A stretch of DNA of 64,000 bases from Hsuehochloa calcarea. Taxonomy: Eukaryota > Streptophyta > Magnoliopsida > Poales > Poaceae. Each line of letters begins with the position of its first letter. Position 1 is the first letter of the stretch. Where the stretch lies: NCBI GenBank assembly GCA_036346395.1, contig CM070604.1, positions 43,551,662-43,615,661 on the forward strand. Direction: 5' to 3'. Made by a program: the position numbers and the translations under genes. Below are positions 35,230 to 45,535 of this stretch, piece after piece. The notes below the pieces were generated by a model that had not been told where the DNA came from, did not search any database, and worked only from the letters and a program-made list of their open reading frames with translations.

Positions 35230-35660
35230 TTATAAATGTATATCACAGACGGTTCTTAAATATAATTGTCGGTGATATGCTCATTATCGTAGACGGTCCT
35301 GGAATAGAACCGTCTATGATAGCATATCACAGACAGTTCTATAATAGAATCATCTGTGATAAGCTAGGCAAGCTACGACCACTACCTGGTGCTAAGCATA
35401 TCACAGACAGTTCTATTCCAGGATCGTCTGCGATAAGCGAGCATATCCCAAACGGTTATGTTTAATAATCATATGTGATAAGTATTACAGACAGTTATAT
35501 TACAAAACCGTCTGTGATGCTCAGCGCGTGAATTTTTGGACGCGTGCGCGAGAGGTGAAATTTTTTGGCGCCTTAATTAGGAATCGCAGTGCTACATATA
35601 TCACAAATGGTGTGTTACACTAAATCGTCTATGATAGTTCCTTCTATATCTGAAAAATTA
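35230..35660 (+). repeat. Internal subterminal-type repeat block of the CACTA
   Basis: ATCACAGACGGTT palindromes like those at the ends occur at 35250-35640, upstream of the second gene. They are followed by TTTTTCGGCTAGCCTTAGGA, matching the tag after the left block. No CACTA terminus is visible beside it, so it is either promoter-associated or a scar of an older nested end. Confidence 0.85.
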
Positions 35661-35844
35661 ATATCCTGTTTTTCGGCTAGCCTTAGGAAATGCTAGCCAT
35701 ACCCTCTGAAAACGAGAAAGCAGATACAATTACAGATGGAATAATTTCTTAATTAGTGGATCAATTACAATGGAATGATTCATTAATTAGATGCGCCGAG
35801 TTTCTTAATTACAATGGAATAATTTTTCAAATAGGTGTTTATTA

Positions 35845-37540
35845 CACTTGGCTATTTCGTTTTAAAAAACAGCCCTTCACGATGATCGAAGCGCATATAG
35901 CTAGCTTCTCACTCAGTTCTTCCTCGAGCCTGATGCCGTCTACGTGAAGAACTACGTAGCGGTTCTTATTTACCGAGTCCTTTACATAAAAAAACTTGAA
36001 TAACTTACTTAGCGAGTACAAATGGTTCGTCCTTGTATCCGACACATTCGAGGTCTATAGTAACACCGTACTTGTCGACCTTTACACCCTGTATAAGTTT
36101 GACCCGATGGCACCGAAATAGTAGGATAGTGAAAAGTACATAGTTGAGCTTCCAAATCTCTTCTACGAACCCATAGTAGGAGCTCAACCCAGAGGTATTG
36201 AACTGCTCGTGAAATGCATCTATGCAAACACCTTTTTTTGGATTGTACTCTTCCAATCCTGAGTTGTCGTATAAAATGTGTACCCATTTGTGTCATATCC
36301 TTGCCGTGTCACAATTGTAAATTTTGGACCTTTTGCCAACCATGGCAGCATATCATCACTTGATGACGGTCTCCCAGTGAATCACACATTTAACCATTCG
36401 TTGAACCAGCGGTTATGCTCTCTCGTAATCCAAATCTCCGACCTGCCTGGATCTGTTGGGGTAGCATGTCTTTGTGCTCGTTGATGTACGGGGACACTTG
36501 AGTCATGTGTTGCAAGACCGTGAAATGGGCATAAGTGTACGCATCGAAATCGGGAGTGATTACTTTCCTTCCGATGGTCCCGATACCCTCCAGCCTCTCC
36601 TCGTGACAAGATAGAGGCAAACCTATCGGTTCCACCTGAGCCATGTAGTCGATGCAGAACTCAATGACCTCTTTAGCTGCATAACTTTTGATGATGTTGT
36701 CCTCGGGCTGAGATCGATTCCGTACATAGGACTTGAGAATTTCCATGTACCTCTCGAACGGGTACATATGACGTAGGAACACATGGCCGCATATCTTTGT
36801 CTCTTTCACAACGTGAATATTGAGATGGACCATGATATCAAAAAATAACGGAGGAAAATACATCTCAAGATGATATAGAGTCATCACCACCTCGGTCTGC
36901 ATAACATCTAGTCCTTCGTGATCAATGACCTTCTGAGCGATTGAGTTAAATCAAATAACACAACCTTATGATTGCCACTCGGACTTTGTTCGGCAAAATA
37001 CTTCCAATTACAATAGAAAGCATTTGTGTCATCAGCACATGACAATCATGAGACTTCATACTAATTAATTTCAAATCTTCTATAGAAATAAGTTTCTTTA
37101 TGCTGGTGAGTTACCGACCAAAACTTTCATATCATGTAAGCTTTAGCACAATTCCTTTCTCTCGGCCTTGAACAGAGTGTAGCAGGCTGGGGGAAGGTAC
37201 GTTCGTCCTTTATCGGTCTCTTTCGGTGCTAACTCGGTCCTTATGTTTATTTCAACCAAGTCATGTCGTGCGTTGATACCATCCCTTGTTTTGTCACGAA
37301 TGCTCAATAAGAGGCCAATCAAGCTATCACATACATTCTTCTCAACGTGCATGACGTCGATGCAGTGGCGAACTTCTAGGTGCTCCCAATAAGGTAAGTT
37401 CCAAAAAATTGATCGCTTCTTCCAGATGTTCTTCCGACGGGTCCTCAATTTACGTCTCTTTTCTAAGCACAACATTTATATCCTTAACCATATCATAGAT
37501 CTCTTTCCCTTTAAAAGCCCTTGGAGATGAACTGTCCTCC
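35845..37540 (-). pseudogene. CACTA TnpD transposase (TNP2), degenerate
   Basis: Minus-strand order: FKGKEIYDMVKD near 37520, the TNP2 core HCIDVMHVEKNVCDSLIGLL (37370-37310), SHDCHVLMTQML (about 37055), the DUF4218 region YFPPLFFDIMVHLNIHVV and HMYPFERYMEILKSYVRN (36860-36720), and a DUF4216-like end SSYYGFVEEIWKLNY and VDKYGVTIDLECVGYKDEPF (36200-36020). A stop and shifts separate them. The 5' part is cut by the LTR at 37541. A possible first exon (MTSTPKKATKPPPSMRR) lies at about 39141-39090 beyond it. TnpD is the cut-and-paste transposase of CACTA elements. Confidence 0.85.
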
Positions 37541-39056
37541 TGTAAAATCAAGGAGGCTGACTAGAGGGGAGTGAATAGGCGGTTTTTAAAATTCTTTCGG
37601 CTAAAACCAATATCTAATACGGAAGCTAATAACAATTGGTTTTGCCCAATAAAAATCTAAATCAACTAGGCTCGACTAAGTGCACCAACAATATGAATAC
37701 AATACAATAAGAGCAATCATACAAGGATATAAAAGCAATTAAAACAAGAATGTAAATTGCTCAAGGTAAAGCAAAAGAACAAACCAAGATGACACAATGA
37801 TGTTTTACCGTGGTGTTGAGAGATTTGCCGGTTTCCCCTAATCCACGTTGAGGTAAGCCCAACCGCGTTGGACTGGCTTCTCAAATGAGCCAACACCTCT
37901 GAGGTAAGTCCAACCATCTGGACCGGTTCCAACACGAACCAACACCTCGCTCTACTAGGGTTGCTCTTCCTCCACTCCGGAGATGGCGAGCACCAAACCA
38001 CTCACAACACGCTGGGCCTTTTCACAAGCTTCTTGAGAAGATCACCGGACACGACGCCTTCACGCAGTCTAGGTGTCGGCAAACACCAAGAGTAACAAGA
38101 CTCAACTTTCACTTGAACTAATCAAGTGTCTAAGCTTAATGAATACATAATCCACTATCTAAGGCAACACGTGCACTTAGAGTTTGCTCTCAAATCTTAC
38201 TAAGTGCAACACATGCACAAAAGAGAAGAGAGGGTTTGCTCTTAGCTTAAAAGAATGTCTTACAGCACTAGCACACTTTGCAATGACAGCAACAACTTTC
38301 TCCAACCAGTCAAGCTGGGTATTTATACCCTACACACAAAAACTTAGCCGCTGGAGGAAAGATTCCATCGAATCTGACAAGGGTCGGTCTGACCGCCCAT
38401 GCGCCAACGGCTATAAAACTAGATGTTGGACTCACGGCCGGTCGAACCGCCAACAGCCAACCGGTCAGACCGCCGCAATATTGGTCAGACCGCCAAGGGT
38501 GGGAAGTCCGACCGCCAAAGGAAATTTGCAGCATCAGAATGGTGCTTCTCTAGAAAAAACGTACTGTGAAAACTCCGGTACTATCGTTTTCTCAACGGCG
38601 GTACTACCGCACAGTGAATCGGCTCAAGATGAAATCGGTCGGACCGCCAACTGCACAACGGTTTGACCAATATGCCACCGGTCAGACCGGTGACCACTGG
38701 CGGTCAGACCACAGAGGAGTTGCACTTTTCAACACTTCAATTTGCAAAACACATTTGCCAAATTGAGTACAATCCAAACAAAATTTATAGGTGATATTCT
38801 CAACAAGTTGCAAAATATATTTACCAACTTTTAGAATCAACACCATAAGGAATAAGGTACATGGACTTAGACCATTTGCAAAACACATTTGCAAACTAAA
38901 GTCACATACTACAAGGGTTATGCATGAGCCTAGACTATTTGCAAAACACATTTGCAAATAATAGCATCATGCCTAGATGAGCTAGAGCAAACACAATGAA
39001 CTATCAACACATGATTAACTCAAGCTACTAGTTAAGACCCCTCTTAATAGTACGAT
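37541..39056 (-). mobile_element. Copia-type LTR inserted in the CACTA TnpD gene
   Basis: On the minus strand the block ends TATTCACTCCCCTCTAGTC...TTTTACA, the form of plant copia LTR 3' ends, and the same style as the LTR ending at 5238. It contains about six copies of GGTCxGACCGCC (38380-38710), analogous to the palindromes in that other LTR. The 37541 end (TG on plus, CA on minus) is clear; the 39056 end is approximate and no target duplication was found. No primer site or coding region adjoins it, so it is a solo or truncated LTR. Confidence 0.65.
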
Positions 39057-39149
39057 GCAGTAGGTCGTGGCTACTGTCTCATCGCCTCATGCTGGGTGGA
39101 GGCTTGGTTGCTTTCTTAGGTGTACTCGTCATTTTCTTCAAAGCAGCTG

Positions 39150-39375
39150 CGTTTATCATAGACGGATCTTGTTAAAACCCGTCCGTGATAAACATCACAA
39201 ACGGTTTCAATTACAAACTGTCTGTGATAAATATATATCATAGGCGGTTCTTGTTAATAACCATCTGTGATAAATACACATCACAAACTGTTGTAGTTTA
39301 TAACCGCGTGTGATACGTATCACAGACGGTTTATCCCACTAAACTGCATATGATAGTTCCTTCCATATCTAAAAA
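39150..39375 (+). repeat. CACTA subterminal-type repeats upstream of TnpD
   Basis: Palindromic pairs such as ATCACAGACGGTTTATCCCA and GATAAACATCACAAACGG occupy 39157-39355, ending before a diverged CGGCTGCTAGCATTAGGA tag. They sit directly before the presumed TnpD first exon. Confidence 0.85.
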
Positions 39376-39434
39376 ACGTTCTGTTTTCGGCTGCTAGCAT
39401 TAGGAGTATCAAAAAAAAACCACTAATTTTACAA

Positions 39435-40335
39435 GTAGTTCAATACCTGTGCAAAGAATTTGGCGTACTCATGCCTAATCAACAGTTGTCGCTGCAGAAG
39501 ACGACGTAGTCGTCCCACCCTTCCGTCACGCCGCAGCCGGTGCTCGTGCACCGATGGCCGTCCTCTGACAGCGTCCACACCCGACCTGGCGGCCCAACCA
39601 TCTTCCACATCGCCGCCTGGACCATGTCCGCAGCGAGCATTCAGCACTGCTTGCACTCCCGGTTGGTCCTCTTGGTCGTCTCGCACTCGCCGGCCAGCTC
39701 GCCCTCAACCTAGCTGAGGTATTGCTTCTAAACGTCGCGCGCCTCGTTGGTCGTGTAGAGGAAGAGGCCGAGCGCGTAGGCTGCGGCCTTGTGACCGACA
39801 ACGACCCCCGTTCGAGGAACACGAGGCCGCGCTACATGGCCTGGTACGCGAAGACGAGCGTGAGGCCGATGATGAAGTAGGCCTCCAGGTTGCCAGCGCC
39901 AGCCAGGTGGTTGACGACGGAGAGGTAGCGGTCGTTGTCCAGCCACTTCATCGCCTCCTCCCGCTCTAGTGCCACGCACTTCCCCACGGCACGCTCCTTG
40001 AACGCCCTGTACATGGCCTTGCAACTCCAATATACATACACAATTCGAGACGTCAGAATTACTCCGTAAGAGAACATTACAATTAAGGTCAAACTAAGGA
40101 CGTTGTTGCTAGTCAGATTAGTGACATGTTTCTTTAGTCAAATTAAAAGGCTAACATGTATGCATGCATGGATTGGTTGCTACAGCAAACAGTAGTATGT
40201 GGCTCGTAGGCTGCAGAGGTTAGCTATGGGTTGAGGAGAGCTCGCGGCAACGACGCCAACGATGTTGACGACAACATCGTGAGGAAGAGTGACGACGATC
40301 GCTGACCTCCTCGCCTTGGTCCTCGCCGTCATGCT
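39435..40335 (-). pseudogene. Captured host gene fragment: F-box protein with Cys-rich end
   Basis: This minus-strand sequence is not transposon coding. At about 40290-40200 it reads SSLPHDVVVNIVGVVAASSP, an F-box start. After an apparent intron, 40030-39720 reads YRAFKERAVGKCVALEREEA, DNDRYLSVVNHLAGAGNLEA, LVFAYQAM*RGLVFLER and GHKAAAYALGLFLYTTNEA, which resemble Sel1-like helical repeats. Then come RTNRECKQC and, at about 39570-39480, HRCTSTGCGVTEGWDDYVVF followed by CSDNC, a zinc-finger-like end. This order matches a plant F-box/Sel1-like family. Stops at AM*, V*KQ and S*V and a shift near 39800 make it a pseudogene. F-box proteins are substrate adaptors of SCF ubiquitin ligases. Confidence 0.75.
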
Positions 40336-40564
40336 CCATGTGCTCACCAAGGCGCCCGACGTACGGTCTGTGAGTTTTCAATACCGTAGTGATTGAGTTT
40401 TTTTTTAACTCCACTGGTTGTTGATGGAGGGTGTGAAAGATATGATCATTCTTTTAAAATGTATCACAAACCGAGATGAATCATAATGTCGGCACGCGAG
40501 ACGAAGAGACGCATCGTAACGTTGGCGCGCGTGACGAAGGAACGCACCGCCGCGGGAACCGAAT

Positions 40565-40945
40565 GGCTTAAACATCACAGATAGTTCCAATTACAAATCA
40601 TATGTGATAAATACACATCACAGACGGTTCTTGTTAATAACTTTCTGTGATAATTATATATCACAGACTGTTGTAGTTTATAACCGGCTGTGATGCGTAT
40701 CACGGACAGTTTATCCCACTAAACTGCCTGTGATAGTTCCTTCTATATCTAAAAAGTATTTTGTTTTTCTCCTGCTAGTATCATATATCAGAATTATCAT
40801 TTTTTTTTCGTGAAACTGCATACGTATCAAAGACGGTTCTTAACGAGAAACCGTCTGTGACATTCCAAGACTGTCGATCGGTTCAAAACTGTTATCTGTA
40901 ATACATATCACAGACGGTTCTTAATAAGAACTGTCTGATATGCGC
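40565..40945 (+). repeat. CACTA subterminal-type repeats beyond the captured gene
   Basis: Units such as ATCACAGACGGTTCTTGTTA and TCACAGACTGTTGTAGTTTA, with their inverted partners, lie at 40570-40730 and 40820-40940. The order and wording closely follow 39180-39350, so the captured gene is bracketed by two related repeat blocks. Confidence 0.85.
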
Positions 40946-41000
40946 CATTAAATATCTAGTCGTCACCTCAGAACTAGATCTATATGTAGTGGTTAATGTG

Positions 41001-41399
41001 ATATATATATATATATATATATATATAGGACGCCTGTTTTGTACTCCTGGGAGTACATACTCCCACTTCGAATATACCATTTAAATAAATATATTATACT
41101 TCTTTATCATTTTCAGTATACTTAAATACAAATTATAAGATACTCCAGTGCAATTTGATTGAAAAATTTTCATTGGAGTCCTTTATTTTTATCATATACC
41201 TTTTTCATATATAAACAAAAGTATACACACAAATTTTCTATAAAAAGTGGACTTTCATGAATTTTTTCATAGAACTCACTTTGGAGTATCTTATAATCAT
41301 CATTGGAGTATACTCAAATAGATAAAGAGGTATTATCATACGATTTAAGTGGTATATGAGAGGCGGGAGTACATACTCCCAGGAGTACCAAACCATTTT

Positions 41400-41468
<69 letters not shown>
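41001..41468. mobile_element. Foldback element inside a TA microsatellite
   Basis: A 374-bp AT-rich element (41028-41401) has inverted ends sharing GTACTCCTGGGAGTACATAC and about 60 bp of alignable arm, each arm itself palindromic. It is flanked by pure (TA)n on both sides: 27 bp at 41001-41027 and 67 bp at 41402-41468. Elements that target TA microsatellites are known in rice (Micron); I name that only as a likely comparison. Confidence 0.75.
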
Positions 41469-41472
<4 letters not shown>

Positions 41473-41600
41473 CTGTTTGAAGGAGGCGGTCGGCTCTGGG
41501 GCGTGTCGGTGAAAGAAATACCTTAGATTTTCAAGTGTGCTAGATCTGCTATTTGTTCTTAGTGATCTAAGGTTAGTATTCCTTTGTCTCTGATGCGGCT

Positions 41601-41966
41601 GCTTTTTTCGGCGGTTGTCCACGTAGCATGAGGAGAATGAGACAGTAGTCACACCAACTTCATCGGTAAAGCCTGCAAGTTCAAGAAGCATGGTTATAAG
41701 GAGAGCGCATGAAGAGGTGAGGCTACTTCGCTAGCATTCCTTTAGACACAACTGCAGACCTCGGATGTGCTACGCAGCATGTAGAATCCACCTCCTCATG
41801 CTGTTTGGACACCTCTGAGGCCTGCAGTTGTGTCAGGGGGAATGCTAGCAAAATAGCTTCATGCGATCTTCTACCAGCCAGACTTCTTGAACTTGCAGGC
41901 TTGATGAAGTTAGCGTGATTGCTATCTCATACTCTTCATGCTGCGTGGACGCAGTCGAAAAAAAAG
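41601..41966. repeat. Long inverted repeat (hairpin), ~165-bp arms
   Basis: Arms 41601-41775 and 41806-41966 are reverse complements with scattered mismatches and short indels; AGCCTGCAAGTTCAAGAAG is identical in both. The loop is only about 30 bp. The outer part of the arms resembles 39068-39110 (ACTGTCTCATxxxCTCATGC), the TnpD first-exon region. An RNA through it would fold into a near-perfect stem. Confidence 0.85.
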
Positions 41967-42490
41967 ATTGTCAGAGACGGTTATTGTAATAACCGTTTGT
42001 GATAAACATCACAGACGGTTCTATTTACAAACCTTCTATGATAATTATATATCTGGAGCATGCTAGAGTTGATGATGGAGCGTATTCTAGACCATATCAA
42101 GTAGCCGGAGAAGATTGTGTGTATGTGCATGTATTGTCGTTGTAATTTATGATATATTTGTTAAGTAGCTAGGAAAGTATATCACAAACAGTTCTTATTA
42201 AGAATTGTTTGTGAAGTTTTCACTATCACAGACGGTTATTGTTGAAAACTATATGTGATAATTTACATATGGTTTTATTTAATAACTGTCTGTGACGTAT
42301 GCGATTTTCATAGACGGTTTTATTTAATAACCGTCTGACGCATGCGATTTTTACAGACAGTTATGATTAAAATCCGTCTGTGAATTATCACAGATGGTTC
42401 TATTTACATACTGTTTATGTTCCTTTGGAACCGTCTGTGATGAGTACAATATAGACGGTTCTTTGGAACCGCATGTGATGAAGTGTTCAG
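41960..42490 (+). repeat. CACTA right subterminal repeat block
   Basis: GACGGTTxTxxTAATAACCGTCTGTGA-type pairs at 41975-42035 and 42180-42480, ending 22 bp before the TAGTG terminus. Mirrors the left block. Confidence 0.9.
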
Positions 42491-42973
42491 GATAATTTAT
42501 TTTGTACTAGTGCTTGCCCCCCCACCTCCGGCACCTTGGAGAGCGAGCTGTGTGCAGCGACATAGGGAGTGGCATCGTTGCCCTAACCTCCGCCGCCTCC
42601 ATCCCTCTGTTACTTTACTACTGCGGTGCTACCTCTTCCTCTGCTTGTGCTTATTGTTGTCGATGCTTATTGTTGTCGCTGCTTCTTTAGTTACTACCTT
42701 GCTGCTACCCTCCTAGCCAAGTCGCCTGTCCAGCAGGCCTAGGTGCTAGTTTGCCGTCCAACTAGCACCTAGCACCTAGCGAACATTGATTCAAATGCAA
42801 AGTGTGTTGTTTCCTCTACAGCTCTAATAAATATCCAGTTTTACTTTATATTATTTACACACATGTATTGAATATAGTACTTATTGATAATAATTAGGAT
42901 AGTATGGTCATTTTTAATGTCTTGGTCTACGTGCAAGACAAAATTCGTCATACATTTTGAACACGGGGGAGTA

Positions 42974-43422
42974 CGTGTCATTCTACGATTTTGGAGGGTA
43001 TCTTTTTACCATTTTCTTTGGAAAAAGACCATGCTGGTTCCTCGACTCTTCTTGGGGTCTAATTTTTGGTCATCATCTCCAATATCGTTTAAAATCCGTA
43101 CCTCAAATATTAAAACCAGATAAATTACGTCCGTAGACAGGTACCATGGTCCCTAGACAGATATTATGGGTGGGTTTTCGCCACGATGGTTGTCATGTCA
43201 TCATGAATGTGTATTTTACTACCAGTTTCAAAGATAGAATTGGCCAACATGCATCTATCGGTGTCTCATCCATGTGTAGAGCCAAGTCCATATGCATACT
43301 CTACCAAGGCCATGTTTGGCCCCCTAGCTCCCGGATTCTCGGTACGAGCCTAAGAGGGCGCTCCAAAAGAGCTAGGGAGGAGCCGGAGCGGGCTGCAGTT
43401 CAAAAACCCGGAGCACGGGGAG
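42974..43422 (+). other. Intergenic with probable MITE remnants
   Basis: No gene. 43021-43120 (GACCATGCTGGTTCCTCGAC, AATATCGTTTAAAATCCG) and 43308-43400 (GGCCATGTTTGGCCCCCTAG) look like fragments of grass MITE-type repeats, but I could not define ends or duplications. Confidence 0.4.
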
Positions 43423-44076
43423 AGTTGCTTCTCGGCATAAATGGCGTCCTTGGCGACATGATTAACAAAAAGTGAAAAAATAGCACAACGGACATACCGA
43501 CCGTCGACGCACGTCCAAATTTGGCATCAAGGGGTGGACGCGATCTCCACTGCTCCCTGGTAGCCCGAACGAGCCTCATGCGGTGCCGAGTTGCTTGTGC
43601 TCGGACGAGCATACCATGGCTTGGTGCCATAGTACCACCTCTGCCGGTCCTCTGTAGCCGTTGCTGTGCCACCATGTGTCATGCACATTAGTTCATAAAC
43701 AGCGTAAACACCGCCAGGAAGAAGGCCGGACGTCGTCGGCCTGGTGAGATGAAAGATTAGACTATAGACAGGGATGATATAATCTTGGGAGGGAGACTAG
43801 ATTAATTCATCTTTCTTACTTGATTGATAATAGATACATGTTATCCCTTTTACAGGGACGACCCGACTTACTTTTAAAAAAACAATCTCTATTTCTAAGA
43901 AAACTTATCTCTATTAGATGAAATACATCTTTAAGGAAGTAAACCCAACTAATAAGAAAACTAATAATTATATCTCTATTTTCTAACTACTAATTGACCT
44001 ATGGGGCCTGTCATGAATAGTGGGTGCCACTACAGTACCATGTGTAGTAGCCCGGGCCATGACAACTACTCTCTTT

Positions 44077-44640
44077 TCACGATAGCTTGTTCTCGAGCTG
44101 TGGTGGCGGCCATAGCTGAAGTTCTAGGAGACCCCATGTTGACGAGAGGTTGTGATGGCTACATGAGTCTTTGGAAATCGTTGCCTCCACACGTGGTTGC
44201 AGCAAACTCATCGATCGCTGCGGTAGATATGGTAGCAACCCAAGCAGCGCCGCGGTAGCCACGACGGACTTCAGCAGGGCCGCGGCGGGCTTCGGTAGTG
44301 TAACGGTAAGACGTGGAAATACGGCAACTAGCGCTGCAGACTTCGGCGGCATGGCTACCACTGCTATCATCTTCTCTACGTCGTCCAGTGGTAGCCTCGC
44401 AACAGTTGCTTGAGGTAGCTCCGCCGCCGTCGTGGAAGGCGTCACCACCTTTGCAGAAGGCATCGCCACCGTTGTGGGAGGTTTTGCTATCGTCGCCACG
44501 GCCATCTTCTCCAAGATAGCCTTCATCTTCTCGGCGGTGGCCATCATCTTTTTGGTGATGGCCATCATCATGTCAGTGGTAGCCATCATCTTCTCACTGT
44601 CAGCCTTCATCAAGGCCAGTAACTCAGCAATAGAAGTCAT
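44077..44640 (-). CDS. Gag-like frame of the small LTR element (187 aa)
   Basis: The frame starts 22 bases from the LTR, MTSIAELLALMKADSEKMM, with repeated methionine/lysine heptads (MMATAEKMKAILEKM) suggesting a coiled coil. It continues Ala/Pro/Val-rich without zinc knuckle, protease or RT motifs. Short coiled-coil Gag-like proteins at this position occur in some plant copia-derived elements. The low-complexity second half may not be functional. It is uninterrupted, unlike most frames in this window. Confidence 0.45.
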   Translation of the reverse strand: MTSIAELLALMKADSEKMMATTDMMMAITKKMMATAEKMKAILEKMAVATIAKPPTTVAMPSAKVVTPSTTAAELPQATVARLPLDDVEKMIAVVAMPPKSAALVAVFPRLTVTLPKPAAALLKSVVATAALLGLLPYLPQRSMSLLQPRVEATISKDSCSHHNLSSTWGLLELQLWPPPQLENKLS

Positions 44641-44644
44641 GGTG

Positions 44645-44660
44645 AGTGGTTATGATACTA
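44645..44660 (-). other. Degenerate primer binding site
   Basis: The minus strand reads TTAGTATCATAACCACTC just inside the LTR end AACA. It resembles the tRNA-Met primer site TGGTATCAGAGCC with several substitutions, and gives the element its orientation. Confidence 0.55.
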
Positions 44661-45535
44661 AATGTTATGAATCTTAGTTTATAACAGGGTAAACACCACT
44701 AGGAAGAAGGCCAGACGGCGTCGATTTGGTGAGATGAGATATTAGACTATAGACTAGGATGATAGAACCTTGGGATGGAGACTATATTATTTTATTTTTT
44801 TTGCTTGATTGATAATGTATACATGTTATCCCTTTTATAAGGATGACCCGACTTGGCCTATAAGAAACAATATCTATTTCTAAGGAAATTTATCTATATT
44901 AAATGGAATACATCTATAAGAAAGTGAACCCAACTAATAAGAAAACTAACTATTCTATTTCTATTTCCATTTTCTAACTACTAATGCACCCGTGAGCCCG
45001 GTATAAATAATATGTGGTGTTACAGTACTATATATACTGTTCATACATGATCAGTAGCCCGCCATGGTTTTGCAACACAATACTATTGTGCATTAGCGTA
45101 CGGCACCAAACAGTACAGTAAGTAATAAATGGAGTTGTCGGGTTACGAATAACTAGGCAAATCTTTCCGCTTTAATCTAAGTACTAACTCGATCTAGTGT
45201 ATGAACCCAATTAAATTAATGCGACAAACATCCCATGTAGTTTTACTTTGTGCGTTAATAAAGCCAATTTTTGGCCATAATGGAACTATTCTCGGACATA
45301 TTAGCGAAAATAGCTCCCTTCCTACTGTATTTACAAAAATGGTTGCTCGGACGAGCCGAGAGGCCGACACCTGTGAATTCGGCACACCCACCGTGCGGTG
45401 GAGCCAAAACCGCATAGCCACTGTATGGTTTTTCGCAATGCCGCACAGTGGCCGTGCAGTTTTTCCTCGTCCGCACGGCCATTGTGCGGTTTTGATACCA
45501 TGTGTTGGCGTGAGGTTCGTCCGTACTATGACCGT

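Larger units (their letters stand above)
31069..42512 (-). mobile_element. CACTA (En/Spm) transposon, 11.4 kb (third layer)
   Basis: The left end CACTACTACGG at 31069 and right end, reverse complement CACTAGTACAAAA, finishing at 42512, are CACTA termini, each flanked by CTT (31066-31068, 42513-42515), the 3-bp duplication of this superfamily. Blocks of ATCACAGACGGTTxxxAACCGTCTGTGAT repeats lie at both ends. Minus-strand genes inside match TnpD and a Transposase_24/Ulp1 protein. It has itself received a copia-type LTR, a foldback element in a TA microsatellite, and host gene sequence. All its genes are broken. Confidence 0.9.
30451..42788. mobile_element. hAT-type element split by a CACTA insertion (second layer)
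   Basis: Terminal CAGTGTTC at 30451 and GAACATTG ending at 42788 are an 8-bp inverted repeat with one mismatch. Both are flanked by ATTCAAAT (30443-30450, 42789-42796), an 8-bp duplication as made by hAT transposases. Without the CACTA the element is 891 bp (30451-31068 plus 42516-42788), so it is non-autonomous. Its left part is rich in GGCGG/CCTAGGCG motifs; reading frames there and at 30572-30847 look incidental. Confidence 0.8.
30392..42971. mobile_element. Stowaway-like MITE, split by nested insertions (outer layer)
   Basis: The left end CTCCCTTCATTTTGAATGG at 30392 and right end, whose reverse complement reads CTCCCCCGTGTTCAAAATG, form a degenerate inverted repeat with TA on each side (30390-30391, 42972-42973). 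Removing the hAT insertion and one 8-bp duplication leaves about 234 bp, a normal MITE size. Its two halves are 30392-30450 and 42797-42971. Confidence 0.65.
43677..45066 (-). mobile_element. Small non-autonomous LTR retroelement, ~1.39 kb
   Basis: Two direct repeats, 43677-44064 and 44663-45066, share AGGAAGAAGGCC, GAGATxxxAGACTATAGAC and TACATGTTATCCCTTTTA. They begin TGTxATG, and the first ends CCATGACA. The outer end of the second stops at CCATG, and CCATG also precedes the element (43672-43676), so it is either trimmed or uses that as target duplication. Orientation is minus, from the primer-site-like sequence and Gag-like frame inside. It has no pol. Confidence 0.75.

Noticed and set aside
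37536..39065. Target duplication CCTCC for the LTR in the CACTA
   Set aside because: No second CCTCC was found near 39050-39120; the far boundary remains approximate.
31080..42490. Regularly spaced short repeats as a CRISPR-like array
   Set aside because: The repeats are inverted pairs with variable spacing inside a CACTA element with clear termini. This is plant nuclear DNA with no cas-like genes.
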